Shown here: one piece after another, positions 12,501 through 25,700 of the stretch | Layout of the letters: each line of letters starts with the position of its first letter | Position numbering within the stretch: the first letter of the stretch is position 1 | DNA from: Nilaparvata lugens | Lineage: Eukaryota; Arthropoda; Insecta; Hemiptera; Delphacidae | Assembly: GCF_014356525.2 (NCBI RefSeq) | Contig: NC_052511.1 | Location: 31,832,689 to 31,896,688 of the forward strand | Direction of reading: 5' to 3' | DNA length: 64,000 bases | The notes under the pieces: model-generated | The model's input: only the letters and a program-made list of their open reading frames with translations | What the model was told of the DNA's origin: nothing | The model's database searches: none | Made by a program: the position numbers and the translations under genes

Positions 12501-14554
12501 TGAAATGTCACATATCCAAGTTGGATGAGGCACTAGGGGAGGAAAACGATCAATCGATGACTCTGAGAGAGCAACTGGATGCGAGTTTGTTGGAGTGCAG
12601 AGATCTCTCATCACAAATGGCGCTTGTCAACAATCTATTCTCCAAAGTTCTCCTCGGGCATATCGACGTGGATAGACTCACCAGGTTGCTGCGGGAGAAT
12701 CAAAGTTTAATGACAGATTTGACTTGCGATGGTGAACCTAGAAACGACTTGGCTGCTCTCCTGTTGAAAATTGTGGAGCAAATTGATTCATCGTTCTCTG
12801 AAACAAGTGAGGCAACTAATCAGGATAATGGCGGCAGTGATGTTATGACTGAAGAAAAGGTGGCTGTCAACTTGTCCAAAGTTTGGCAGATACTTGTTCA
12901 GCTCCTGGCAAACAATGAAGCGTTGCCTTCAGATTGTGATTCTGAGAGCTGTTACAAGAGTGTGGAGACACCCTCGGGCACAAAGTCTGTGATAAGTGTG
13001 AGCCAAACATTTATTACTTTGAAGACTTTGATACTGGAGAAGAATGCACTGATAAATGAAGTTGGAAAACTGAAATCATTGAACGATCACTTAGAGACAA
13101 GGCTTGGCAGCCAGGAAAAACGTTTAGAAATTGTGTCTTCAGAGTTGAAAAAGACGTGGGGAGTTGTAAGTAAGTTGAGAGCCCAACACAAGCAGCTTCA
13201 CACCCAGGAGAAGATTCTCCGCTACGAATTGCACCAGAAGAGACAACTACTGACCGAACTCAAAGAGGAACTGGAGAGATGTCGTGATAAGTGGACAATG
13301 GCTCGCAAGAAGAACACCCAATCAGAAGAGGACTGGAGGAAACTGCGTCGAGAATTCGCTGAAAGAAAAAACCGGCAAGTGAGCACCTCAGCCGAAAGCG
13401 GTTACGAAGATGAGGAGCTTCGTTCGCCACCAACTGAAGACAGTCAGGACGAGAGTGGTCCTGTGGAATCCAATGATGATGAGGTCACAGAAAGTGAGCA
13501 AGTTGATTTCGATGACAATGATTTGACTGGTGTTGAAGATGAGATGCGCAGCTCCAGTAGAACATCATTCTACATGAGTGGGGAAAACCACTCTTCAAGC
13601 AGCATCCAAAGCACAGACACAGTTATAAGGGTTGACTTGAATCAGTTGAGGCTTTCAAATGGTTCATCTACTACCACCGATGCAGGAAGCAATAATCTAA
13701 AAGAGGTAAATAGTAGTGAAGAGTGTGACAGACTGAAAGATGATACTACTACTTTGAGTGAGAGTCCACCTGATCTGGATGTCCCTCATGAGAATAACTT
13801 GGAGGCAATAACAGAGAAAAGTGAGGAGATAATTTCTGATTTCAATACTGGCCAGGAGTGTGATAGGCCTACTGCACCTACAACACCTTGTACGTCATCT
13901 GCATCAGCTGAAAACATTTCTAGGTTCCTTAATGGTTTGTTTGCGCCAGAAGATGTTGAAAAATTGGACGGATATGATTTGAAAGTTGATAGATACCAAA
14001 TCAGTTCAATTGAAGAAACAATTGAAAGGAAGGAGGTTACAAGAGATTCGATTATTGATTCCCTTTGTAATAGCAGCTCCACAACAGACAGACCTTCAAC
14101 AATCACTGAGATCCACAAACCTGAAAGTGGAGAGGAGATGGATGAATGTGGGGTCATAAGTAGTATTGCAAGTACCAAGGATAATCATGGAAATCTGGAA
14201 AATTCTCATCCAGTCCCAGAAAAGCCAAAAGTAGAACCTTCTCCTTCGACCTCATCTCAACCATCCACTTCCATAGCTGGCGAGGACCATAAGAGAACAC
14301 CAGAAGAAATTCTAGATGCTCGAACTGCCCGCTTGAAGAGACTGGAAGAACAGTGCAAACAGCTTTTCAGCAAGGTGACCGCTACCACACACAAAAGTAA
14401 TGCTCTGTCGACAAAACTCGATCAAATTCACGAACAATATGGCGGAAGTAGTAATCAAAAACCAGAAGAGGTATCAACAGTCTCTACTCCACATGAAGAC
14501 TCAACAGAAGTCACGTCACCACAATCAAACGTCCAAGAAAACTCTAACAACTAA
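9367..14554 (+). CDS. Long coiled-coil protein, gene span (5' end incomplete)
   Basis: Three coding exons, 9367-9575, 10364-10526 and 12257-14554, join in frame through GT-AG introns and encode at least 889 residues. I do not recognise the family. Roughly the first 210 residues are heptad-like and rich in Lys, Glu and Leu, so a long coiled coil is likely. A mixed helical region and a second coiled coil follow, then a Ser/Glu/Asp-rich, probably disordered stretch of about 330 residues. A short basic helical block closes the protein (ARTARLKRLEEQC onward). There is no signal peptide, membrane segment or catalytic motif, which suggests a cytosolic scaffold or tether (inference). The true start codon is not visible: exon 9367-9575 is open from its first base, so either an earlier coding exon was missed or translation starts at the internal ATG at 9484. 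An ATTAAA at 14723 is a plausible polyadenylation signal. Confidence 0.8.
10364..10526 (+). CDS. Coiled-coil gene, second visible coding exon
   Basis: The acceptor CCGTCCAG precedes 10364 and the donor CTTCAG/GTAAAA follows 10526. The first base completes the Arg codon from the previous exon. The rest gives 54 residues of continuous Glu/Lys-rich coiled coil (LKAALKEKGEQCFEE through IRELQ). It ends in phase 0, matching the start of the next exon. Confidence 0.8.
11516..11667. repeat. Foldback MITE, family 1, copy 2
   Basis: Same structure and internal words as the copy at 2161 (GGCTGCACAAAAGCCG end, TTTTAATCGTGAT arm, AGAAGGCTTTTTCGAAAA centre), with scattered differences. It lies in the intron of the coiled-coil gene before its large exon. 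Confidence 0.9.
11937..12106. repeat. MITE with GGCCCCAACTAT terminal inverted repeats
   Basis: The left end GGCCCCAACTATACGGAC and the right end CATATAGTTGGGGCC pair, and the similarity extends imperfectly inward for about 35 bases (GGACGCGCTG against CAGCGCTTCAGACGC). The total is 170 bp. It ends 150 bases before the acceptor of the large coiled-coil exon. Confidence 0.75.
12257..14554 (+). CDS. Coiled-coil gene, large terminal exon
   Basis: The acceptor TATCCACAG precedes 12257 and the exon runs open to TAA at 14552-14554, giving 765 residues. Residues 1-110 continue the coiled coil. Residues 110-270 are mixed helical. Residues 270-375 form a second coiled coil ending in a Lys/Arg-rich stretch (DKWTMARKKN, then KLRREFAERK). 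Residues 380-695 are acidic and Ser/Thr-rich and probably disordered. Residues 700-745 form a basic helix with the motif ARTARLKRLEEQC, and the tail is Ser/Thr-rich. The two basic blocks look like the conserved parts and are the best queries for a family search. Overlapping open frames on the other strand look like antisense shadows. Confidence 0.9.
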   Translation: MNELKKKLCETAAYPNSLREEYEAQIQNVRRLKTLYEERAEAARLEHQKELEREVARTQVLEKKIKELEKEKRNSETAKDQLKCHISKLDEALGEENDQSMTLREQLDASLLECRDLSSQMALVNNLFSKVLLGHIDVDRLTRLLRENQSLMTDLTCDGEPRNDLAALLLKIVEQIDSSFSETSEATNQDNGGSDVMTEEKVAVNLSKVWQILVQLLANNEALPSDCDSESCYKSVETPSGTKSVISVSQTFITLKTLILEKNALINEVGKLKSLNDHLETRLGSQEKRLEIVSSELKKTWGVVSKLRAQHKQLHTQEKILRYELHQKRQLLTELKEELERCRDKWTMARKKNTQSEEDWRKLRREFAERKNRQVSTSAESGYEDEELRSPPTEDSQDESGPVESNDDEVTESEQVDFDDNDLTGVEDEMRSSSRTSFYMSGENHSSSSIQSTDTVIRVDLNQLRLSNGSSTTTDAGSNNLKEVNSSEECDRLKDDTTTLSESPPDLDVPHENNLEAITEKSEEIISDFNTGQECDRPTAPTTPCTSSASAENISRFLNGLFAPEDVEKLDGYDLKVDRYQISSIEETIERKEVTRDSIIDSLCNSSSTTDRPSTITEIHKPESGEEMDECGVISSIASTKDNHGNLENSHPVPEKPKVEPSPSTSSQPSTSIAGEDHKRTPEEILDARTARLKRLEEQCKQLFSKVTATTHKSNALSTKLDQIHEQYGGSSNQKPEEVSTVSTPHEDSTEVTSPQSNVQENSNN

Positions 14555-14722
14555 AACCAAGATGAATAACTTCTTCTCTTCACAAGACATGATTTTCACA
14601 GATTCCAAGTTCCTGTTTGAATCTACGGGATTATCGAACAAAGACAATAACGATGGTACATAAGGGTTACCTATTTTGTATTATATTACTGTAATATATT
14701 TATAAATATTTTTACATGTTCA

Positions 14723-14728
14723 ATTAAA
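14723..14728 (+). terminator. Candidate polyadenylation signal (ATTAAA)
   Basis: ATTAAA lies 169 bases after the stop codon of the coiled-coil gene, in an AT-rich 3' flank. It is the common variant of AATAAA. No transcript evidence is available, so other sites further down remain possible. Confidence 0.4.
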
Positions 14729-17325
14729 GTGCAATAACAGGTAAACGATTGAGTTTATTCAACCCATTTACAGTAAGAGTTTCTTTTTGCTTTTTTATAA
14801 TCTTTGGTCACCGAGATTCAAACAACTTTGAAGGTAGATTCAGGTTGATAGCAGAATGATCTCAACATTTGCAGCCTATGCGATTTAGCAGATATTGATA
14901 GCTTTTATCATTTCAACACAAAATTGGACAAAGTTAATATTCATAAAAGTAAACTCAAACAAATAGATCCAAATAGATTAATAATGCATCTATACACTTG
15001 CTTTTTAACATAAAGTCTTCAGCAAACAATCTTGAAATATTTTTATTATGAAATCATGAGAATAATGACTTACCTGAATCTCATAGCCAAGAGAAATCTT
15101 CATGCCAACTTAAATGAACTTCACTGACAATAGCGTACCGTACTCTACCAGTAACGATACAACCAACTGAAATAGAATAATTTTGAAAATGAATAATCAA
15201 ACTTAGATGGATGAATGAGAAAAAATAAATAAATTCAAAGGCACTTTGAAAAAAGAAAAGTAGAAAACGATTTCCAAGTACCTAAGTGCTTGAGGAGTCT
15301 TAATCAGAGAAATAGTAGAAGTAGATGAATTATTGCAAAAATAATATTGTGATTCCTCAATAATCATAACTATAAGAAAGAAGAGTAAGGTATGTTATTC
15401 GAATAACTCATTTTCCAGACTTCTCACGATCAATACAATGAGAAAAGGATATAAGCGTAATGTTAACAACTCATGAACATTTTATCATAGAGTCAAAATA
15501 AAATCTTAACTAAGCATAGTATGCTATTGTAAATTATGGTGAAGAATGGATTTATTTTGAGGCTATGTAAAAAAGCCTTGCAGTACTTGACGATGTAGCA
15601 TAAAAAATATGAAAATTAAATTAAATTTGTTTCAGCATAAAATAGATCCATAACAAATAGGTTAGGTTATGAAAACCTTTTGAATATAAGTTATCCATTG
15701 TATTGTATTCATGATCATGATCGGTTCACACATTCTACACACCTATCAATTCGTCAAGGTACATTAATAAATAACAGGCGATGGGGCAAATGAGCTTTTA
15801 ATTCTATTTCAATAATGATTTATACAATAGTATTATAATAGAATGATATTGACCAACAAGGTTTTTCACGATACTACATCAAAACTGATAATTATATACC
15901 GTAGTCATGAGAATAAAACAAACTCTAGTGATGATGGGTTCAACTGAGATGAGACAAACATAGTTTCAAAACTTTTACGATTACATAAATTTCTATGTTC
16001 GATCATGGGCAAACTTTCAGCTTCTAATACTCTAATGTATCTAAATTTGAGACAAAATGATATTATTGGAATGTATATTTGACTGTCATGAAAAGCCATA
16101 AATATTTTGTTTTGTTTCTTTCATTCAAAAATAATAATGAATGGAATGCATTATTTTTTTCATTCATAAATACAAAAGAGTTTACATTAACTAGTTCACA
16201 TGGAACTCTCATAGGCAGTATTTTTCCTATGTAACGACGGATAGGCGAAACTGTGCTATAGACCCTACAGAGTGATTTCTAGTTAAATTCAACTTGATCT
16301 TTAAAAAAAAAACTTTAAAGGATATCAATGATTAAAGTAGACTTCAATAGCAAAATCATTATGGAACGGAGAATAGGAAACAAGTTTCTCTTATTTACGT
16401 GTAAAAACCAGAATATATTACTTTGCTAAAACAGTAACATTATTTGATCAGTCAAATCAGACTGAAAATGGAGTGTTTTTTCAATTTAAAGGAGGATCTG
16501 CTGTTGAAAAATCATGAAACGAACACGGATAGAGTTTAAATTTTTATCTAATTTTGAACATGACTAGAAAGCAGTCGTTCGGGTTTTAAAAGCTTCACAA
16601 AACTTTCAAAAGAAATTCTAATATTCCAGATGCATCCATGGAATATCCTTCAGTAGATGATATGGCTATTCATGACGTTCCACTAAATGACTGAAACTGA
16701 TTTTTTAAGTAATTTCAGAATCCCTCCATTGATGAATGTGGTATAGACACGATAATTCAGTCAATAATTACAGTAATTATCTATTGAAAAGAGCACACTA
16801 CAACTAGGAGAGTTTTCAAATTTCTATTTTCTCAATTATTGATTGTATTGCGTAAGTTCAATAACATATTCATCAATGAATTTCACAATAGAAGGATTAG
16901 AATTTCCGTACATTTTCATTTGAAATAAACCATACTATATCTAATTAGAAGCTCGCTAAATAATTACATTTTAAATTTGTTGTATATTTACATGATGACT
17001 CAAATTACAAGAATGAACATTTTGAATGCTGTTGAAGTGAAAGAATATGTTTTTTTCCAAGTGAATTTATGAATTGCTCTTTGAAAAGAGATCGATAACT
17101 TTGATTTGGTGAGTTAGAAGAAATGACATAAATAGTAAACCTTGAAAAGATGATAATAAAAATAGGAAAAATAATAACTTCGTTCTCAAAAGTCAATCAC
17201 TTCATTTTAACAATGGATCAAGAGTGAGTTGTTAATTCTGGATTAAGTAGTTAATTGTTAAAACCCCACTTAATTATGGAATCAAGCAGGAAACCAACGT
17301 TTAATAGAAGAGAGTGAGTAGCCTA

Positions 17326-17372
17326 GACAGCCTAGTAGAGCTGTTAGGACAGCCTAGTAGAGTTGTTAGGAT
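17326..17372 (+). repeat. Short tandem duplication of 22-23 bp
   Basis: GACAGCCTAGTAGAGCTGTT and GACAGCCTAGTAGAGTTGTT lie head to tail, each followed by AGGA, with a partial third copy (AGTAGCCTAGACAG) just before. Confidence 0.8.
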
Positions 17373-19539
17373 TGGAGAAGCACAAAATAAATAGTAGATC
17401 TTTCAAATTAATGAAGATTAAGACAGGCAGCCCACCCATATCCAGAGGTTATTAATAATAATCAATAATATCATAGAATAAGCTTTTCTTTGATAATACA
17501 AAAACGGAGTGCGTAACGCATTCATCATTATTATCATGAAAGATTCATTTGAACGAGTTTTTGGGAATAAATGAAAACTTTTGGTAGCCTAATCTTTTGG
17601 TAATCCACCTTCTTACACAGCAATCAAAATGTTTACAAGTGATGTTACAATATGACGACAAAATGCATACTAACATAAATATGAATATCATTCAACACCA
17701 ATCACTGGATAATCAACATCAACATTTCGATGAGCGAAAACCACCATCATGAAATAAAACTTACATACAACGTCTCTTATAAAATTCATACATGGAATTA
17801 TATTATAAAATTAAAAAATACTATCACTGATCACTAACACCTACATTAATTTTAATTCTATTGAAAAACATTACATTACAACAGGTTGCCAACAAATTTT
17901 CAACAAAAATTTATCATTAGCTGTAAATATACAATAGACAACTACTCTTCAAAATATTGAAAATATTGTAGAAAAAACTGTTACGAATCAAATTTTATTC
18001 AAAATTTGAAAAATAATTTTCAAATTATTTGTAAAAAATATCTTTCTGTCTCTCATTATAGTAGTATTACAAACATTATCTGGTTTCTCATTCTCTGCCT
18101 TACTGTAATATTTCAAAAATATTGTTCATCGTTAAAAAATTTGTTAATCTGCATAAAAATCTATCGTTTTACATGTTTTTATTTTTCATAAAAAAATCTA
18201 ATGAGTAAAAAGACTATAAATTCGCCTACATTTATGTACATTCTCCGGGTATATCATTACAGTTTAATTTGTTGGAATGATGAAGCTACCCTATAGAATT
18301 ATTATTGCAACTTCTGTGAATATGAAGTGAAAATAAGAAATTTTAGAATTTATCAATGAAATTAGTAGGTAGGGTGAATATTTTTTCAAGTCACTTTAAA
18401 TATTTCAATGGAAATAAAACGAAAAAATATTTAGAAAACGAGCTTACAAACTTGAAAGAAATACATTATTTGAACAACCAAAAAATGTTTTGTGTAGCTC
18501 AAGTGATGTCATAATTTTTGATAAATTGAAAAGCTATTATTCTTAACTTGAGGAATCGTAAATCGGTCCAAGTGAACCAAACTCAAAAAATTGAGAGTTA
18601 CTTTTCAAAATCACTTGATAGCCCTCTTATTTATGTTAATTTTCAACCAAGGTCAAACATATCGGCAAGGACATAGAAAATAAGAATTGGCAATTTAAAA
18701 TAGCTTCATTTTGAATTTAGAGATGAATTAAGATTAACATTTAAAATAGCCATTTTCACATCTTGACAGTGTGGAATCAGAAAGTGAACATTCACTATAT
18801 TCTATGAATTGGAGAAATATAAGAGGATTTGACTCGAGAGAATAGTTATTCAATTAATGTTATTCAACATTAATTTGTTCAAGAAATACTTGAATTTCGA
18901 TTTTAAAATTCTTAAATTTTCGAATTTCATGTCTTTGGGAATAATTGAAAGCTACAATGATTTTTTAAAAATTTTCTTGATAATTATTATAATGCACTTG
19001 TGAAGGGAATTTAAGAGGAAATGATCAAATTGTAATTTCATTCATTATTCGATTGAATTCGAAGTTTTCACTGACAGCGACAAGAGAAAAGTTTTAGAAA
19101 AATGTAAGGAATAAATAGCTTACTTATTTCATTTGATTGTTGGAATATCACTGACCTCAAAGGGACAGCTACATCATACCTAACAATTTGCAAAACAGTA
19201 ACCTGAACTGGCTTTATTAGATCAACAGGTCAAAATTGCAAATAGGTGAATATAATTATTAATAATTTGAACTGTAATTAAATATGAAAAGCGATTGTAA
19301 AACAAAACTGAATTGATGAGGCAGTATTTAGAAAATCTTGATACTTAGTCTTGAAAAATTATTAGTTACCTAGTTTCATTTATAGACTATATTTGTACTG
19401 AATCTTTTAGTAATTATCAGTTTGCAGCAGAGATAAAAAATCAATAATCGCACTGTATCATAAGAATGAGTAAATTTTAATAATTATAATATTTGGAAAA
19501 GGTACGTTATGCTGACAAAAATAATAGTTTAAAGTAAAT

Positions 19540-19780
19540 TCGTATGGCTTTTGTTGGTGGGGAGTCCCTTGCGGGAAGGTCCCACCGCCTGAATATATAA
19601 TTTAAGCCGTCAATGGGCCTTACGACTGTCATACTTCAGCCGGGACCGACAGTTTTAACGTGTCCATCCGATAGCACGGGAGTGATCTGGTTAAAAAACT
19701 TTTGTTAATGAGAGGGTTTGAACCCGGGATCTCTATGCTGCTACGCAAGCACTCTATCCACTAGACCACGGATCACTCCG
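19540..19780 (-). repeat. tRNA-derived SINE
   Basis: Read on the minus strand, the head begins GGAGTGATCCGTGGTCTAGT with a polymerase III A box (TGGTCTAGTGGATAGAG) and a B box (GGGTTCAAACC). The body carries CGGATGGACACGTT and GTCGGTCCCGGCTG, a conserved domain shared with the fragments at 46065 and 51425. It ends in GCCATACGAATTT. It is tRNA-like but has no closed acceptor stem, so it is not called a tRNA gene. It stands alone in a 12-kb gene-poor stretch. Confidence 0.85.
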
Positions 19781-22700
19781 TGAATATAGTTAAAGTTGTT
19801 ATAGAAAGTGTAATTTACAAATACATAAAAAAATAATCAACCATACAGTAGGCTACCTACCTACCAATTTAGCGATACATTGAAGACTACAATATTTGAA
19901 GAAATCAGATTGAGTAAAATATTTGTCATTTTCTAAATTACCGGTAGTGGAAAATAGATATAATTTCAAAACAAGAGAATTAACTCTTCATATTGATACA
20001 GTGACACATAATGTACATTTCCCTCAAACTTCTTTTATTGAAAAACTTGCATTCATTGAGCTGTCAATTTATTTTTCAAACTATCATTTCAATTAATTTT
20101 TGTTGAAAATTGTTACAAGAACGACAGGGTCACAAAGGTTACAAATGAGTTCTTGTGCGTCAGTGTACACTCTACCCACTTCAAAAACGTGTAAAATGTG
20201 AAGTCAAATACATTTCTCTTATACAATAATTATTTACAACAGATATTATAATTTCGTGTATTGTTACTGATTTTGGTTGATAAGATTGAACAATTTCAAT
20301 TGGATGACAATACAAAAATCATCAATATCATAAATTGAAAATCATGTTTGAGGTGCTCATTTATGCCCCTAATAAACATTCACAAATATGGCATAACAAT
20401 ATACCTTAATTTTATCATAACATCAAGTAACATCACACACAGGTTTTACACTCCAAACCTATTCCTATCTAAGATTTGTAATCTATCAATATAAATATTC
20501 TACAATATTTCTTTAGATGAAATGTATTGAAAATATTATGAACTGTTCCAATATTTGATATTGCAACAGTTGATTATCTGATTTTAAACTTTTATGCATG
20601 AAATTTGTCCATACACGATCAAATAGCTGAACTTTTCTAATATTAGAGTCTCTACTCTTTTCAATTAACATAAATTTTTGGCACAGTAGCAATCTCTATT
20701 AATGTTTTATCAATATTTTTCAACGTTTGCTGTATTGAATACAATTTTTATAGAAATAGCTTTATGATAGATTACGCATCAACAATCATTATTACTAGTA
20801 AAAAACCGTTCACAACGTCTAGTATCATATACTTATTGAAAATAACTATTTCTCAGTGTTAATAACTAAATATTTTTTTAATATCGTAAAACGACAAATA
20901 TTTGTAATCCAACTTCATATGGAAATTCAATCAAGATTATTATAAATTCATGTTTTCAAGACAAGAATTTACAAAGAAAATCTTTCAAAGAATAATAATA
21001 ATTTTCAGTTTCAAAAACTAGTTTGATTCATCAACAAATAATAATAAAAATATTTTCACATTGAGCTCAGCAAATTTCCTGACAAATATTTCCCCAGATA
21101 AAGTATACATTGTAAATTAACAACCATCACACTCATCAACACTTGAATAAAAGATCCACTGACAATACCAAACACTTACAGTATAATATTATTTCCATCA
21201 ATGAACAAACAACTACAACTTCTTAAAACTGGTACGGTAAATAAAAGCTGCAACTCAATACTGAATCCATACTCACTTACCGTAGGCCTACTACCTACAA
21301 GCTTATTACAATATTTTTTATAATACTTACCTCAAATAATAAATAATTATGGACTCACTTGATATGACAATGACATTTTCACGGAAAATTTCCCTTCCTA
21401 ATTATTTATTTTCAGTTTACTCTTTCCTTTGGCTTTAAAGAACCAGGTAGATTTAATTGCCAATAATTTATTATAGTTCATTGAGTATCTTGAATAGGAC
21501 GAATTCAGACAAAACCATCAATAAAAACATCAATGCAATAATATTATTGCATAGGCATGCGCAGATGTGGAATTGAGAAAATTCAAATCCTAAGAATAGT
21601 TTATTTAAAATTTTCGGTTAGAAACCTTTCACCACTTCCAGAATAACATATATATATACTCTGTGATTAAATAAATCTGTAGACTTTTCAATGTAGATCT
21701 TGTAGAAATTTGTTTCAATTTATAATAAATTGATACATTTGTTCTTTTTTTGACAACAGTTTGCTTACATTTATTGTCACATCATTTTATTTAGCAGAAA
21801 TTTACCTCGAACAACTTACTAAATTTTACATTCCAATGAAGGTAATGCTTCACAATGTGGTTTAACTCGTTGTATCAGAAGTTACAATCTATCAATAATA
21901 TATAAAACAGAAAATTCTATTTACAATCATTATATAAAAGTGTTTTCACAAACAGACTCGTAATACCCGGGAATATTGTTGGGCTTGTACTTTTTAAATA
22001 CCGGTACATATCTAGTCAAAGTGTAGTTAGTATGTGTTCTCAACACATACCGTATTCTACCTAATTAATCAACTGACATTGTTCAAACGTTAATTCAAAG
22101 TAGTTATGTACAATTGGACTGGGTTTTATTTTGATTAAAAAATCAATAATCCAAAAACCAATCAAAATGTGAGAGGGAACAAGTGAAGGACTACTGAACA
22201 GCACAAATTTACAAACAGCAACGTTACAAAAACATTCTAGACTGCAGTTTCTTTAGAATGAGATTTTTCTATTTTAGCAAATCAGTTGCCTACTAGATAC
22301 AAAACGAGAATTCAATGAAAATAATCAATCCACTGACCCAAAATCCTCTTCAAAATCTCAAAATTTTCAAGACCGTCTCAATCACAATATATCGGAAGCA
22401 CATCAAACACTCTATGTTCAAAACAATTATCTTTATAATTTTATTTGAGGAATAAATCAATAAAAACCGAGGGCTGTAAATATAAATTATTAAAATAGGA
22501 GCCCCTAACTGATTTTTCTACTTTCATAATATATTTTTTTTGGAACGAACATGATGATAATTTTTTTGGAACTCTGTGTGAATTAATACCAAGAACAAAG
22601 TTGAAACAAATTAACGACGATTTTACCATATTATGAATTACATATTAAAATCATTGAACTTTGCCTATACATATCTAATGTTTGAATTGGGAAGTTGCAA

Positions 22701-25700
22701 AAACGTGACGTAGATCGTTGATCTACTAGTTTGATGGCTAGAAAGATGGAGTCAAATCAAATAAAGCTTAACTGAAAAACAAAAACTGATCACTTCACAA
22801 ATAATCATAATAATAAAACTATAAACAAATAAAAAGGATAAATAAAATAAATAAATAATGTACAAACATAATTTTTATTAATGAACAGAAATAAACACAT
22901 AAAATTATCTAAAATAATATTATTAATAATTATTTATGAATTAAAAACAAATTTTGTACTGTTATTTTCATTTTTGTTTGATTCTATCGTACTATTAATT
23001 TTGCAGCTTCTTCAAGAATACTTATTTTGTACAACCTATTTTTCATAACTGGAATAGAAACTCTTGCACTGAAATCTAAAAATTGGAGTACAATAATATA
23101 ATAATCATTTAAAAAGGAAATTTATAGTAACAGACAATATTTAAATTACACCGACAAAACGACATAGTAAAAAAGCTGAAAAATTTACAATGTTTCAATT
23201 CAAATACAATTTTATACAATTTATTGTTGTTCGCAACTCGAAAGTTGAGAGAATTGATTGATTTATTGCCTTTAAATATGTGACTAAAACAAATACGGGA
23301 ATAATCTTTTCTATTGTTAGATCCACTTCAACTGTCAGCATTCCTTATAGATAACATCAATGCTTTATATTCAAACAATGCTGACATTTTAAAGTGAATC
23401 TTACGATAATATGATTTTGTTCTCTGTCATTACTATGCCTTTTGGTTGGTCGAATGATTCATTCAACTGGTCTATGAACATTCCTATACTATAGATCTCT
23501 AGTAGAAATGCGTAATGATTGCATTTATGTGGGAACATGGTACAGGGGAGCCAAATAGTGAAACAATAAGATGGAATGATAAGTGAAGACTGAAGTCAGA
23601 AAGAGAAAAGCAACTAGCTGGTTTAAATTTTAGATCTTACCAAATTTCATAAGTGATTGGAGTTTGTAAATTAACAATATTTAATCGAACAACGTTATAA
23701 AAGCAACTAGACAAAAATCAATAAAATTAGTTCTTAAAATCACAACCGTTGGAGTGAGGCATTTTACAAAATATGTAACTGGTATAGGAAATAGGCATGA
23801 AATAAGGTAGGTAAAAAAGGTTTTCAAAATATTTCCTATGATGGTTTTAAACTTTGAAAAGCTAGTAGTTGGTACAAGAATTTATCACATAGTTTTAGTA
23901 AAATAAAATACAAAGAGCGATGGTTCTATATGGAGAGCATAATTAAATGATAAAGCCGAATCTTTGAATTGCATTGGAAATTACTGATTGTTGAAATATT
24001 TTATGAATACAATAATATTACTATACTTGAGATTTATTAATAACCCCGTGATAGAATATACATAGAATGAATCGTGGTAATTGAATAGATCAATTTCTTC
24101 ATTTTAGTAACTTTTCATTTTGATTTTTAAAAGGATTCTGATCGAAGCATAATCGTCTGAGATTGAGCAAAAGTTAAAACCTAAATGATGTTTTGCAATA
24201 TTTCTTTTTCTGAGTATAAATGTCAAACTACTTAGCAACAATCAAACCGACAAAAATTGAATAATATCTCCAATTTCAACTAATATTCCTATGATTCTAT
24301 AGCCGGAAAAATAAGGGATATCATTTTTAACAAGAATAGTTTAAAGAAAAGGAAAATAATTTCAATCACTCAACTAAATAATGTTTAAATTATTCTACTA
24401 GAGCTAGAGAATAAACCTATACCTACAGCTACATTTGAATTGTTTACTAAAAATAATTAATTTAGATTAGATATTAAATTTGAAGCTAGGAGAATTAAAT
24501 ACCAATATTATTCAACTAATTTATACAAAAGATTTATAAAACAAGACGTTGATAGCGACAGATAAACGTTTTTGTGAGTGGTTTGAAAGTTCAGTTTGTT
24601 GATCATCATTTGATAGTATAATTTATTTCAAAAATAAACTAGTCGGACCCCGTACAACGCAAAGCGTCGTTTGATGCACGATTTGGTCAAATTGGTTGCC
24701 GCCCTATGTAATATTGAATCAAAAACTTTATAGCGATAGGTAACATTTTTGCTTACTAACATTTTTGACCGAATTGACATTATTCTATCAAAATAAAAAT
24801 AAAACTGTGGGCATCACCCTTGGCCTGAGCCGCATGTTATTTGGCCCAATGATATGGTCACATTGGCTCCCATAAATTTTTATATGACCATTAATCCTCA
24901 CAAGAATCTCCATCTGGAGAAGACCCCACATAATTGTTTATGGAGATTTTTTATAGGAATTCATCTCAAGAAGTTGAGGTACTAGTGATGCATTAAATTC
25001 AATTGGTCAACTATTTCAATTGACTTTATGAGAATAACAAAGTAATACAATGGTTAATAGACAATTACAATTCTAAAATCAGAGATATTAGAGTTAAGCA
25101 ATTCAATTTTATATGGTCAGAGATTAATTGAATATACTGTAGTTGTAACATTTCTAGTGGTGTATGGTTCTCTTCTGGTTGACAACCTGGCAAAATTTAT
25201 CAAGTTCCGTTTCTAGTGAAATACTTGTATCAAGTAAATAGTAAATGGTATACTTAAAAAATAGGTTGTACTTTAAGACCTATCTTGAAAAAAGCAGTTG
25301 CTAGTGCAGTAAAAAAACTATACAAATCATGGAAATTAAAAATTTAAATTATAATTTTCATAAATGTTTGCAAACTTGACAACATGTAGTAGATCGGTGT
25401 ATTTGACTCGATACATTAAAATTAGAATTTAATATGGAATACGATGGATAATCACTGTTGCAATAGAGTTAAAAGGACGGGGAATTATAGGACGGGATGA
25501 CGATCGGTCATAAAATCAAGCAAGGCTTTCTGATATAACTGTAGCTATACAATAAGCAATAAGTAACAGTAGTGTATTATGAGCACTGAAAAAAAAACTT
25601 TCCAACTCAATTCCACATTTCTGTCATATTTGTATTTATAGTGTACTCCACTTTTCAACAACTAATGATTTGAACAGACAATAATATCATAAGACAGGAA

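Noticed and set aside
13786..14178. 130-codon minus-strand frame
   Set aside because: Antisense shadow of the Ser/Glu-rich part of the coiled-coil exon.
19690..19780. A functional tRNA gene on the minus strand
   Set aside because: A and B boxes are present, but the ends do not form an acceptor stem and a SINE body follows, so it is a SINE head.
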